Shown piece after piece: positions 1-10,330 of a DNA stretch of 64,000 nt. Made by a program: the position numbers and the translations under genes. How positions within the stretch are numbered: the stretch's first letter is position 1; each line of letters begins with the position of its first letter. Source of the stretch: Thamnidium elegans (taxonomy: Eukaryota > Mucoromycota > Mucoromycetes > Mucorales > Mucoraceae); the NCBI GenBank assembly GCA_025201345.1, contig JAIXMG010000002.1, positions 186,001 to 250,000 of the forward strand, read 5' to 3'. The notes under the pieces were generated by a model. That model was not told the origin of the DNA. It saw only the letters and a program-made list of their open reading frames with translations, and ran no database searches.

Positions 1-1293
1 AAAATAACGAAGAAGGTAAAGAGTATATATACTTTTTTAATAGTTTATCATTTATTAAATGTAAATATATGTATAGGTCTTTTAGATGAGTATCCCGATG
101 ATGCAGAAGTAAGCTTTTTTTTTTCTTTCTCTTTCCCCCCCCCCCTTCTTTTAGCAATAATATCATTAACTTGTTGAATAGGAAATTGATGTTGTTCATA
201 TGCGAGTTAGTAGTATTCCTAATCTTGGACTAGAGAGATTCAAGCATCTTGAGGTAACATGGATAAGCTCTTTTTTTTTTTTTTTTATTTTTTGGAATAT
301 ATACTAATACCTTTCTTTTAATAGCAATTGTACTGTAGACAAAACTTTATTGTTGATATTGAAGGACTCGATGGTTTAACTACTTTGAAAGAACTTGATT
401 TATATGATAACAAAATTTCGCATATGCGTGGATTAAACAACCTTGCCAATTTGGAGTTAGTACAAAAAAATGCGAGTATATACATTTTTGGAACTAATGA
501 TTGTTATTTATAGAATGCTTGATTTATCATTCAACAAGATTAAACATATTAAGAATATTGATAAGCTTACACAATTGGAAAACCTTTACTTTGTCAGCAA
601 CAAGATATCAAAGATTGAAAATTTGGATACACTTGTTAATATCACTAATCTTGAGTTGGGAGCCAACCGTATTCGAGTGATTGAGAATTTAGATAGTTTG
701 GTTAACTTGACGCAATTATGGTTAGGAAAGAACAAGATTACTAAATTACAGGTAATTTATATACAGTCATAAGAAAGAAAGCGTGTAATTAATGTATGTA
801 TAAACGCAGAACTTGGGAGGATTAAAGAACTTGAAATCACTGAGTATTCAAAGTAATCGATTGACCAAGATTGAAGGTTTGGAAGAGTTGGAGAATTTGG
901 AGGAAATTTATATGAGCCATAATGCCATTGAAAAGATTGAAGGATTTGAACATAATCTCAAGTTAAACACGATCGATATTGCTAATAACTTGGTTTCTCG
1001 TATTGAGAACTTATCGCATTTACCTAAATTGGAGGAATTCTGGGCAAATAATAATCAATTTGATAATGATTGTTATGATCAACTTGAAAAAGAATTGGGT
1101 ACTATCAGTACTTTAGAAACTGTTTACTTGGAAGGTAATCCTATGCAACTCAAGAATAGAGCTACTTATCGTAACAAGATTAAGCTTGCTTTACCAAATA
1201 TTAAACAAATCGATGCAACGTAAGTATATGTGATATGTGATTTCAAAAGTACACGTATTAATGGTTTTTTTTTTTACTAGTCCTGTAAAATAA
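1..1293 (+). CDS. sds22: Protein phosphatase 1 regulatory subunit SDS22 (LRR protein), 5' end missing
   Basis: Leucine-rich-repeat regulator of the PP1 catalytic subunit, acting in mitosis and PP1 assembly in the nucleus and cytoplasm. Visible exons are 1-15, 77-108, 182-253, 325-455, 514-751, 810-1219 and 1281-1293; all junctions are GT-AG and keep one frame. The N-terminal part reads DEYPDDAEEIDVVHMR, then about ten 22-residue LRRs of the form LxxLxxLxLxxNxIxxIENL (for example LENLYFVSNKISKIENL). The end reads NIKQIDATPVK, which fits the family's LRR cap ending. The start codon lies before the window, so the gene is partial only because of the window edge. The 22-residue period with 'I.N/GL' spacing is specific to the SDS22-like LRR class. 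The identification is confident; only the missing first exon is unknown. Confidence 0.93.
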
Positions 1294-1310
1294 CCTAGCT
1301 TTTTCTTTTC

Positions 1311-1345
<35 letters not shown>

Positions 1346-1562
1346 TTTCCCTTTTTTTTTTTTTTTTTGTCTTCTTCTGTTCTTTTTATTATATATAAAA
1401 TGTTATCATCAGTATCATTGTACATGAAAATAAAAATGTCGATTTTTAAGTGGCTTATGTTTTTTTACATGAACTATTTATGATTGTTATTTTTTCCCCC
1501 TTCCTTTTTTTTTTCTTTCTTGGTTCAACTTTTTCTTTCTTTTTTTTTTTTTGATATCATAA

Positions 1563-1678
1563 ATGCTGGAAACAAATAAACCGTATATGTTTGGTTCTAC
1601 TACTACTACAACAACTACTACAACAACAAGTAACCAAACAAGTTCAAGTAACCATTTACCTGGGATACAACAATCCTC

Positions 1679-1712
<34 letters not shown>

Positions 1713-3150
1713 CCACAACAACAACAACAAAACATACAGCAGCAACAACAACATCAACAGAGACCCATTCATCATACCAATTTTTATTATGGTAGACAAG
1801 AAGAAGAAGCGGAAGAAGCTTATGGTTCCTATCATGGTCAACCGGCCAGACTAAATTCAGCTTTTGGTCGTCATCTTGATAACTATACATACAAACCAAC
1901 TAATGATACATCGTTTTCTACCAGGCCAATAGTTTATTCACCAGCAGCAACAACAACAACAACAACAACAACAGTTATAAAAAGAGAAGAACCCAACTTA
2001 ATATTGCCCACGACAAGTAGTACACCAGTAGCAGTAGTAGAAGATTCAGAAAGTAGTTGGTTTGATAATTCAACAGTTGTTCATTCAGATGGTCTTTATG
2101 CTGATTCAAGTGATAATAAGAGAATAAAAAGACAAAAGGAAATGTCGAGTAAAATGGAAAAGTTGAATTTGGACTTTTTAGAAAAAAAAGAAGGGTATTT
2201 ATTACAAAAAAAAAAAAAAATACAGTTAAAATTTTTCTTCTTTTCTGATACAAAAAAAAAGGCTTTATTCAGAAAAATTAGTTTTGATTAATACAGAGTT
2301 AAAGGAAGCAAACTTGGGTAAATATATAACGAAAAAAGTGTATATATATTTTTTTATTTTATTTTTTGCTTACACAAAAAAAATAGATGCGCATTATCAA
2401 TATATTGAGGGCTTAAGGAATATAGAAGAAATGCGACAAAAGATGATCAGTGATGGTGTATTATTTAGAGAATATCAAAACCAAGTGACAGATAAACAAT
2501 TTCAATTAGAAATATACCAAGCTGAAGAAGAATACACTGTAAAAATATTTACACTTTTTTTTTTTTTTTTTTTTTATTACTTGTGACTAATGTATATAAT
2601 ATATTAGGCTGAAACACAAGAAATAAGAGAAAAGTTGTTTACTATATTGGAAGAAAAGAGACGTAAATTAAAAGAAGATAAAGATAATTGTGATTTAGCA
2701 TATGGTACGTGTCACTTTATTTTCTTTATTTTTACAATGTTACTTAATAATACCACTGCTTTTCATTTTAGACGTGGTATTAGAATCTCAATCTAGATTG
2801 CATAAACGTAATTTACGTAGAAGAGGACCTGAAAATTCAGACAACAAATCAAACAAGAGAAAACAAATGAATGATATCCTTTTTTTTTTTTTTTTATTTA
2901 CGCTAACAAAATAATTATGTTCATATAATATATTTCCTTAACCTTTTTTAGTTGATTTTTACGACCGGCGCTTATATTTAGATTAAAAGATGAGGATATA
3001 CATTCTGATATGCAAGCGATGAGAAGTGTAACTAAACAAAAAAAAAGAAAAAAGAAAAGAGATATTGACTTGCTTCTTCTTCTTCTTCTTCTTTAGGGAT
3101 TATCTACATCTTCACTAAAAAAACCAGTACCAATCACCAAGAAAAAATAA
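1563..3150 (+). CDS. sds3: Sds3/BRMS1-like subunit of the Rpd3L/Sin3 histone deacetylase complex
   Basis: Predicted scaffold subunit of the Sin3-Rpd3L deacetylase complex. Exons 1563-2194, 2262-2317, 2387-2538, 2608-2704, 2772-2873, 2963-3027 and 3097-3150 give 385 aa with consistent phase. The first ~210 residues are low complexity: a Thr run, a poly-Gln block (CAA/CAG, about 1678-1756) and Ser/Thr. A charged coiled coil follows (HYQYIEGLRNIEEMR to EEKRRKLKEDKDNC). The C-terminal part has KRNLRRRGPE and, after the AT-AC intron, GPALIFRLKDEDI. This is the layout of SUDS3/BRMS1: coiled coil, TRKLRRR-like motif, then a conserved GP..I..L...DI block. The join 2194/2262 uses a weak A-run acceptor and is the least certain. 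It is convergent with the Sel1-repeat gene, 90 bp away. Confidence 0.8.
2874..2962 (+). other. U12-type (AT-AC) intron
   Basis: The 5' splice site reads ATATCCTTTT, the textbook U12 donor. A U12 branch-point consensus TTCCTTAAC lies at 2934-2942, and the intron ends in AC at 2961-2962, 21 nt after the branch A. Splicing AT-AC joins g|ga and keeps the frame into the conserved GPALIFRLKDEDI block. Using the nearer AG (2950-2951) instead runs into a stop after a few codons. There is no usable GT donor here. Confidence 0.85.
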
Positions 3151-3240
3151 GCTTCTTGTTTGCCTTTTTTTTGTTACCCTCCCCCATATCTTGTAAATAA
3201 AAATAAAAAATAAAAAGTAAAATTGTCGGTGATTCAATCC

Positions 3241-4470
3241 TTACTTTCTTCTTTTAAACATTCCCAACTTGGTTTTTTGGCATAAAAGTGTAATACGTGC
3301 TGCTCCTTTATGACATCCATAATCCATTGCTTTTGAGTAATAATGTATTGCCTTGTCATTATTTAATTTAATTTCTTGGTTACCATTAGAGTATATATCA
3401 CCCATCATATTATATGCTTGACCATGTCCTTCTGTTCGATCTAGTACAAGTTCACAATAATATTTTGCCTTGATATAATCTTTTTCAATATGATAATAGT
3501 ATTCTGCCAGTTTAAATAATGCTTCTTGGCTACCATTTTTACTTGCCATTGTATACCAAACCAATGCTTGTTTATAATTTTCTTGATACTGATAAAGAGA
3601 ACCCATAAATAACTGTCCATTGGCACTACCATTCTTTGCTGCCTTTTCAAACCAAATCTTTGCCTTTGAGTGATCCTTTTTAAAATTACCGTGTCCGTAA
3701 AAATAAAGTTCACCAATGAAAGATCTCACAAGTACATGATGCTGTTGTTCTTTACAAATAGTATACCAAAAATTAATTTCATAAAACTTTTGCTTTGTAG
3801 GAAATTGTTGATCATATGATTTCGCTGTATGTAAAGGACTTGGACAACCATTCATCTTATTGATCGTTTCTGATAATTGATAAAGGAATAACTCTTTACT
3901 ATCGTAATTAATTTTAAATTCTTTGTTGCCAAACAAGTACATCTCATCTGTTGATTCCTTTTTCATTTGCAGTGCCTTTTTATAATAATATAAAGCCTTG
4001 TTATAATCTTTTTTAGCGTAAATTCCGTTTTGATACATGTATCCCAAGTTCACTTGAGCATCACACCAGCCATGATTTGCTGATAGTGTAAGCCAATGAA
4101 TAGATGATTCGTTATTTTGCTTTACTCCATCTCCATCTCTGTACATGATACCAACATAGTATTGTGCTACTCTATTTCCCCATGCAATAGCTGTCTTTTT
4201 AAACAAATAAATAGCTCGTTTCGGATTTCGTTTCACTGCGAATCCCATATAATAAATAGAAGCACATAACAATTGAGCATACTCGTTATTGTATTTTGCT
4301 GATTCTTCAAAGTATTTGATTGCATTCTGGTAGTCTCCATTATTCATGAAATCAATCCCTCGAAATAGGCTTTTATCTGAAGTATGCATGTAACCTGTAT
4401 CATTTATAAATAAGTTGTTGCTTTTATTTACTCTTGTAGTTTTACCGTAGATGTTGTAAGTAATTTTCAT
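3241..4470 (-). CDS. Sel1-like repeat protein
   Basis: Intronless 409-aa ORF starting MKITYNIYGKTT. It consists mostly of Sel1/TPR-like repeats: NGDYQNAIKYFEESAKYNNEYAQ, AQYYVGIMYRDGDGVKQ, AQVNLGYMYQNGIYAKKDYNKA, GELYFYGHGNFKKDHSKAK, GQLFMGSLYQYQENYKQAL and a final block with AYNMMGDIYSNGNQE. The A..LG.(L/M)Y..G.GV..D..KA pattern is diagnostic of Sel1-like repeats, which fold as alpha-alpha hairpin scaffolds. There is no signal peptide or membrane segment, so it is not HRD3/SEL1L itself. Family members act as adaptors, as in chitin synthase activation (Chs4/Skt5-like) or kinase scaffolding, but no subgroup can be assigned from the sequence. The C-terminal end is basic (KLGMFKRRK). Confidence 0.85.
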   Translation of the reverse strand: MKITYNIYGKTTRVNKSNNLFINDTGYMHTSDKSLFRGIDFMNNGDYQNAIKYFEESAKYNNEYAQLLCASIYYMGFAVKRNPKRAIYLFKKTAIAWGNRVAQYYVGIMYRDGDGVKQNNESSIHWLTLSANHGWCDAQVNLGYMYQNGIYAKKDYNKALYYYKKALQMKKESTDEMYLFGNKEFKINYDSKELFLYQLSETINKMNGCPSPLHTAKSYDQQFPTKQKFYEINFWYTICKEQQHHVLVRSFIGELYFYGHGNFKKDHSKAKIWFEKAAKNGSANGQLFMGSLYQYQENYKQALVWYTMASKNGSQEALFKLAEYYYHIEKDYIKAKYYCELVLDRTEGHGQAYNMMGDIYSNGNQEIKLNNDKAIHYYSKAMDYGCHKGAARITLLCQKTKLGMFKRRK

Positions 4471-4920
4471 TTTTTTGAGAAAAGAGAAAAGAGAAAAAGA
4501 GAAAAGGATAATGAAAAAAGAAAAATAAAATAATAATCAATATTTATATATATATGCTAATTAATAAATTTGTATGAATAAGGATTATTGTATATTTTAT
4601 ACGTATTTTATTTATTCTCAAAGTATTTTACTCCTAATACCTTCTTGTTTCTCTTCTAAAGAAGGATATCATCTGTTTATGCCTTTTCTTTTATGTGCGT
4701 ATATATATATGTGTGTGTGTGTGTGCGTGTGTGTGTGCGTGTGTGTGTGTGCGAGTATCAATGTTATGATAATATATGGTTTCGGTAAAAAAAAAAAAGT
4801 CAGTTTATAAATAAAATCTAAACAATAAAATAAAAAGTGTCGAGTAATTTAAGCATAAAGTATTACAACTATATATTTTATTGTATTGTTATCGTAATAC
4901 ACTCCTTTTTTTCTTTTTTT
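4471..4920. repeat. Intergenic region with a (TG)n microsatellite
   Basis: About 450 bp between the head of the Sel1-repeat gene and the tail of the YTH gene. An interrupted TG repeat lies at about 4711-4752 (TGTGTG broken by TGCG), next to TATA repeats. Small ORFs here are translations of the repeat. No gene is seen. Confidence 0.7.
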
Positions 4921-5363
4921 TTACTGGCTAATAATTTCAACAATGTTTCTTCCTACACTGGGTTCAACCACTGTACAATCTTTAGAAGCGTTGATGTGGC
5001 AATTATTAAACCATGGATTCACGTAATTTTTTGTTAAATCAAATCCGACTTTGGCTCTAAGTATATATATATATATATAAGTTTCTGTGTATGTGTGCAT
5101 GTAATATGAATACTTTACGTGCTTTTCCACTCTACTCGAAAGACGTATCTCCATGGTCTACCATTTGGCCGTATTCTGAATTGAGAGCCTACTTCTTGAA
5201 ATATAGTGCCCGCCGTATCTTCATCCGTCAACAGTTTCAAGTCAAGCACTTCACTTTTCATAATCGCATAACCTTGGTAAGCTTTAGTGCCCTTTACGCT
5301 AAATATAAGATTGACTTCATATGAATTCTATACACACATACATATATAAATAAGTTGATTCCC

Positions 5364-5394
<31 letters not shown>

Positions 5395-6103
5395 GATGCG
5401 TAAGCTTACTTTAAACAAATAATTTAACTGACACGCCTTTTCTAAGCTAACAGACCAATACTGAATTTTTTTTGAAGCATGCACATCTAACTTAAACCAA
5501 GGTTTTACTATAACGTAATGAGAAGGAGAATAAGATGATGTAGCAAGCAATCGGATAATTGGAATTATCTTGAAAGCGTAGTAAGGACATCGACCTCCGA
5601 AACCTTGATGATAATCGTAACCAGAGACGCATTGTGGGTGGTATTGTGTTAATGATGTAGTATATCTTTTGGAAATATCTTTGGTGTTGTATTGAGAAAT
5701 ACTATTATGTTCTGGAATAAATGAAGACCTTTTAAGGAACTGCTTCTTTGTTGCGGGTTGTTGTGAAAGTCGATATAATAATTTAGAGTTTAATTCATTG
5801 TCCCTTTCCAATTCTTCAAACTGCCATATAAAGTTAATATTTGAAAAAATACTTTGTGCGTGTGTGTCTGTGTGGTATACTTACGAGACTTGGTCGACAA
5901 TAAATAACTGTATCTCTCAGAACTACATATCAAATAAAAACTGTTTAATTATTTGTAGTTATATATGTTTGTACATAAGTACCTGATCCATTAAATTTAC
6001 GCACTGCCTTGATCATCTCTTCATGGTTTATATATGTAATATAAGCGCAATGAAGCCTACTAACATATCTTATAAACTGTGTATTTTCCCGTATTAGCAT
6101 CGT

Positions 6104-6138
<35 letters not shown>

Positions 6139-7139
6139 ACCAATACATTACTATCGAAAAAATGATTTTGCAAGTCTTTATGTCTAGTATGAGACGATAT
6201 ACCAACTACTCTCATAGGTACAGCGTAAGTCATGAGATTGGCAGCAAATTCAACACTACGTACATCCTTCTTCCTTTCATCATGCGACCTCTTAATATTT
6301 CTTTGACAAAGAGTTAATGCGTTCCTAGTATTGAAATGAGCTGCGGATAAACTGTCCCAATCATCCAATGAATCTTCTACTAAAACAGTTGAAGTCGTCA
6401 CCATCTGTAAATTGTTTTCTGTTTCAGTACGACTTGAAATAGGAGATGAAGCATTGCTTTGTTCGATTGGTGACCCAACTGAATTTTCTTTTGTAAACAG
6501 AGATTCATTTGCTTGTACAGGACTCTTTGTAATAGTAACTGTGTTATCTTCTTGTAAAAATTTATCGTGCAAAGAGTTAGTTTCAGATATAGTAGTTTGG
6601 TTTACACATTCCTCTCTCATACTGTCGTTTCGATAAACAGTTTTTGGGCTTTCTGTAGAACATTTTTGAAAATGACTGGATAAGAAAGAAGTAGCTGGAG
6701 CAGACTGACTATAAGCCGTGTCGTCTGTTACGGTATGACTGAAACTAGGTTGATGACTACTAGACGCCTGTTTATCAAGTGTTGTTGTCGGGTTGGATTC
6801 TTGCCAGTTATTATTTTTTGTGGATAGTATCACGCTGCGCATAAAATAAGGACTTTCGTTTACATCAACACTTTGAGAAAGTCCGTGCGGTGCTTCGCTA
6901 GTAGGCACGTAATACCGAACTTGCATATCTGGAGATGAAGAACGTGTCTGGTGTCTAGCCGGAAAATCATCTATTTCAAACACTGCGTCGTCATAATACT
7001 GTTCATAGACACCGTTAGCTAACTGCTCTTCTTCTTCGTCACCTTCCACCGTCGTCTCTCCGTGTTCATCTGAATACATGATGATATTTAAATACGAAGG
7101 TTGGTTTATATCTTCACGTTGTCTGGTTTGCTGACTCAT
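4921..7139 (-). CDS. RRM + YTH domain RNA-binding protein (candidate m6A reader)
   Basis: Six exons on the minus strand: 7139-6141, 6076-5983, 5907-5885, 5820-5410, 5291-5119 and 5056-4921. Phases agree and give 611 aa. Residues 1-300 are acidic, Ser/Thr-rich and disordered. Residues ~309-372 form an RRM-like fold (MRVVGISS, then HCAYITYINHEEMIKAV and RKFNGS). The C-terminal ~135 residues match a YTH domain: KPWFKLDVHASKKIQYWSVS (the first aromatic-cage Trp), KAYQGYAIMKSEV (compare SGKFQGFARL), FRVEWKS and YVNPWFNNCHIN (compare NPWNEHKPV), then VEPSVG. YTH domains bind N6-methyladenosine or, in S. pombe Mmi1, DSR motifs that target meiotic transcripts for decay. RRM+YTH is a known fungal architecture. 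The exon 5 acceptor (CGTAAAG) is uncertain; the alternative adds two or three residues. Confidence 0.8.
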
Positions 7140-8190
7140 TTTTTTTCAGGGAGAAAAAAAAAAGAAAGAAAAAGCGAAAAAGAAACGTAAATTTTTTATT
7201 TGAAGAGAGATTAGTTTTTTTTTTTAAGCATTTTTTTTTTTTTGGAAATCTCATGTGATAATATTTACTCTCAAGTTCCATAAACGCTCATGAGTCTAGA
7301 CAACAATTAACCTAGTCAAACGCCCACTTTCCGTAATCATTAATAATTATATATATATATATATTCTGAATACAGATTAAGGTTTATATATTCATGTTGT
7401 TTACTTTTATCACAGTCAAAAATACTGATGAGTACAGCCGAAAGCTACTTGCAATCAACAATTTTTTTTTAAAGAAAAAAAACTTATAGCCTCAAGAGTT
7501 AATCATCTGTTATAATAGAAGAATCATACAACTTCCGTAATAAGCTATTCTTACAAATAAACCTGTACGGTTGATGTTTATACGTATGATATGGTCAAGT
7601 ACACGCGTATATATGCCAATTAAATTTACTTTAACCGTACCTCCCGTTTAACAGTGGCAAATGTAGACTAATGGGCTTCCAAAGATTGACTTTTTATAAC
7701 AAACGATCTTGACAGAAGTCATGTGTGATCGGGTAATATTATATTTGGTAACTGCTTTTTTCATGTATCACAGCACAGACCTTCTCTTTGTTTATTTTAA
7801 CACTCAGATAAAAAAAAGTATGAATATATATATTTTTTTTTTCATAATCCGTTTCATTTTGTAGCACAACATATGTAGTCGCATCAAGTAATTTAACATG
7901 TAGGGTGTTATAAAAGAATAATAAATAAAATTATATCCTACATATAAAAAGAATAGTCCTTCTCTACACACACAGTCGATGTGTGACACGATTTTTATTG
8001 ACATCTGTCTGTGTAACAGGAGTGTATTTTACAAAACCACTAAATAGAGATGGTTTGCACTGAAAAAAAAAAAGCAGAATAATAAATGAATAATTATAAA
8101 ATATATGCTTCTTTAAAAGATGCACACATAAAAAAAAATATACTTACTGGTATTCATAATCTTAAAAAAGAGATTAATTTTACTGTATTA
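7140..8190. other. Intergenic, no gene recognised
   Basis: Upstream region of the YTH gene, AT-rich with T- and A-runs and a TATATA tract near 7350. The only ORF above 60 codons (7804-8004, minus) is low-complexity Phe/Ile/Tyr and looks like chance. Confidence 0.5.
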
Positions 8191-8202
8191 TGATAAAATA
8201 GG

Positions 8203-8351
8203 AGGTCGCTTTTATTCGAAAGTTTTTGTTACCTGAAAATATTGAGACTGAAGAAAGTGAATATAAAGAAGTTCTTATACTAGAACAATTCAAGGCAACG
8301 ATAGTTAATCTTATACCGTTACTTTTATTGCTGAAAACACTGGTTAAATAA
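8203..8351 (+). pseudogene. Possible orphan terminal exon (relic)
   Basis: After an AAAATAG acceptor-like site the frame stays open for about 48 codons (EVAFIRKFLLPENIETEESE and on) to a TAA. Composition looks protein-like, but no upstream exon was found, so this may be a relic. No family is recognised. Confidence 0.25.
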
Positions 8352-8357
8352 AGTGCT

Positions 8358-8624
8358 TTATTTTAAATTAGTTTTTAAAACTAAATCAAATCCATGACTT
8401 TTAAAATCAATACTGTCAATTTGTTTACATCGAATAAGAATAGACATATTCTTTTTATCCTGTAGTGAATCCTTGTAATCATTTTTGGTACAGATATCAT
8501 CGCCGTCTTCGTCACTAACTAACCAGCATGTAGTATTATTATCTACGGTTGTCAGTTTTACATACAGCTTATTTATATAGATAAAGACACTATATGTAAT
8601 ACTTGTAAACCTAGTATCTGGCAT
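8358..8624 (-). CDS. Hypothetical 88-aa protein
   Basis: ATG-started, intronless ORF of 88 codons (MPDTRFTSITYSVFIYINK and on). It has a short hydrophobic stretch and an acidic middle segment (SDEDGDDICTKNDYKD). No homologue is recognised. It lies in a repeat-rich, gene-poor stretch beside a relic exon and an F-box pseudogene, so it may be a fragment of a larger decayed gene on this strand. The balanced amino-acid composition is the only support for coding. Confidence 0.3.
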   Translation of the reverse strand: MPDTRFTSITYSVFIYINKLYVKLTTVDNNTTCWLVSDEDGDDICTKNDYKDSLQDKKNMSILIRCKQIDSIDFKSHGFDLVLKTNLK

Positions 8625-9192
8625 ATCAATCCTGGTATTATCTGCAGTCTCATCATTGTATGACTATGATGTCTATTTATATATCTTGCAAGCGGTTCCA
8701 AATTTTAAAAGTATCCGTTTGACGACCAGAGATTTACCGGTTGCTTCAATTATGGTATTTGTTATCGCTCTATTCGCATCAGCAATACACGCAAATACAT
8801 AAATGATATTAGTTTGAATAGCAAAGAGCTATTTGCTTGTATTCGCAGAGGAACTTCGTACCTCTATTATATGCGAAAAAGCTACCAGCCTTTGATATGT
8901 CTATCCCCTAATAGTTATACAAATTTGCTCTTTAAAAGTTTGCAAAACTTGTTTAGATGGTAAAGAGATATAAAGGCCGTCATAATTGTCAAAGGTATAA
9001 TGGTGAATTATATCAATGTACGATACAATATCAAATTAAGACCTCATCATTATGCAGAGGTATCTTAGCTGTAGTTATATCTATAGCCATCAGCTTATAG
9101 TTAAGCCAGCTGGAATGTCTCTGTCAGAAGTCACATATAAGGATGGCCATATTTGTTACACCAACTTGATAAACGCATAAAAAAGTAAGACT

Positions 9193-9649
9193 ATGTCAAA
9201 AGGCCGCTAGAGAAACTTATCGGCAGAAATACTACGTATAGTATTTCACCATCTTGAAGAAGAAGCGATCATATCCATATTTCCTATTAAGTATATAGGT
9301 GTACCATCGAAAACCTTATTACAGCGTCAACTCGCCTGTAAGAGATGGAGTTCTTTCTCTCAATCGGTATTCTATAAGTGCGCTTTATTAAAAAAAAATC
9401 TGCGACTCAAATAATTTTATAAAGCGACTTGTCAAGGACATTATCTTTGGCGAAGCACACGAAACAAGTCGAAATACTGCTATTATGTCTTTTAGAAAAA
9501 TAGCTCGTAATTTCACGGAAGTAAAAGGAGCTTATGATAACTTCAATTCAAAGGACGAAATTTGGCGAGTGGCTAGGCTACATACGATTCCTTTTAATAA
9601 ACCTTCTCCTAAATACCGCGATATCATGCAGTATAATACAGGATTTTAG
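9193..9649 (+). pseudogene. F-box protein pseudogene
   Basis: Reading from ATG 9193 gives MSKGR, an in-frame TAG at 9208-9210, then RNLSAEILRIVFHHL and LLQRQLACKRWSSFSQSVFY, a recognisable F-box (L..EIL..IF..L, then LL.C.LVC..W). The frame breaks in an A9 run near 9390. One base fewer restores a frame that continues (for example GEAHETSRNTAIMSF) and ends at TAG 9647. F-box proteins are SCF ubiquitin-ligase adaptors and are numerous in Mucoromycota. One stop plus one homopolymer frameshift point to a pseudogene, although the A-run shift alone could be an assembly error. Upstream 8640-9190 shows no clear gene. Confidence 0.6.
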
Positions 9650-9656
9650 TCTAAAT

Positions 9657-9830
9657 TGGTACGATTGATTTTTTTTTTTTGGTACGACTTCAAAATAAAT
9701 TTGGCACACTCTATTATTTTTTTTGGCACACACTTTTTTATTTTTGGCACACTCTGTTATATTTTCTGGAACACATTTTTTTATTTTTGGCACGATTTGA
9801 AAATAGAATTTGGGACGAATTGATTTTATT
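9657..9830. repeat. Degenerate GGCACAC/T-run tandem repeat
   Basis: At least seven short units of the form GG(C/T)ACAC or GG(C/T)ACGA followed by 15-25 nt of T-rich sequence (for example TTTTTGGCACACTCT), spaced 20-35 nt apart. Units at the two ends are most alike (GGTACGACTTCAAAATA and GGCACGATTTGAAAATA). Short ORFs reading through it are low complexity. Confidence 0.55.
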
Positions 9831-9856
9831 TGGCTCTACATCTTTTACACATTAAC

Positions 9857-10030
9857 ATGGACTTCATTAACTTTATTCCTCCAAGCGATTATTATATTAT
9901 TGACGATGAGTCTGAAGAACAGATGGAAGATGTGACCTATCAATATGGCGACATCGAAATGATCATCGATTCACCTACCGAGATTTTTCCTCGTCAGATG
10001 AAACCAGATGAAACCAGATCGGTGCTTTAA
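9857..10030 (+). CDS. Short acidic ORF truncated by the inverted-repeat element
   Basis: From ATG 9857 the product begins MDFINFIPPSDYYIIDDE and is strongly acidic. Its last ~10 codons (KPDETRSVL) are made of the ACCAGATG repeat of the adjacent element, so the natural gene end has probably been displaced. It may be the first exon of a gene whose remainder lies beyond 11750, but this cannot be shown. No family is recognised. Confidence 0.3.
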   Translation: MDFINFIPPSDYYIIDDESEEQMEDVTYQYGDIEMIIDSPTEIFPRQMKPDETRSVL

Positions 10031-10330
10031 TTACCAGATGACCGGATGGTTACCGGATGAAACCAGATGGATACCGGATGAATACGAACAACTTCGTAAA
10101 CATTTTGCTGGTAAAATTATTCACACCGTAGGGAAATTAGTGTGAATTTGGTGTGACAAGATTTTTATTTAATTTTGGTGTGAATCTTGCAAAGTAGAAT
10201 GTACACTTTATTTTATACCAAAAAAAATGTAATTTAACTGCTCACTTTATTTCATATAAAAATAACATTTATTTTAATAGTACACTTTGATTCATATTTA
10301 AAAATATCTTTTTATTGATAAAAAGCGACA

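Noticed and set aside
1487..1899. ORFs on both strands rich in Cys, Val, Leu, Asn or Gln over the poly-Gln region
   Set aside because: They are other-frame translations of the CAA/CAG repeat inside the Sds3-like gene.
2284..2586. Separate 100-aa gene starting near 2284
   Set aside because: It is exons 2-3 of the Sds3-like gene read through introns; phases match the neighbouring exons.
8640..9190. Possible further F-box/LRR fragments
   Set aside because: No frame stays open long enough and no motif could be read with confidence.
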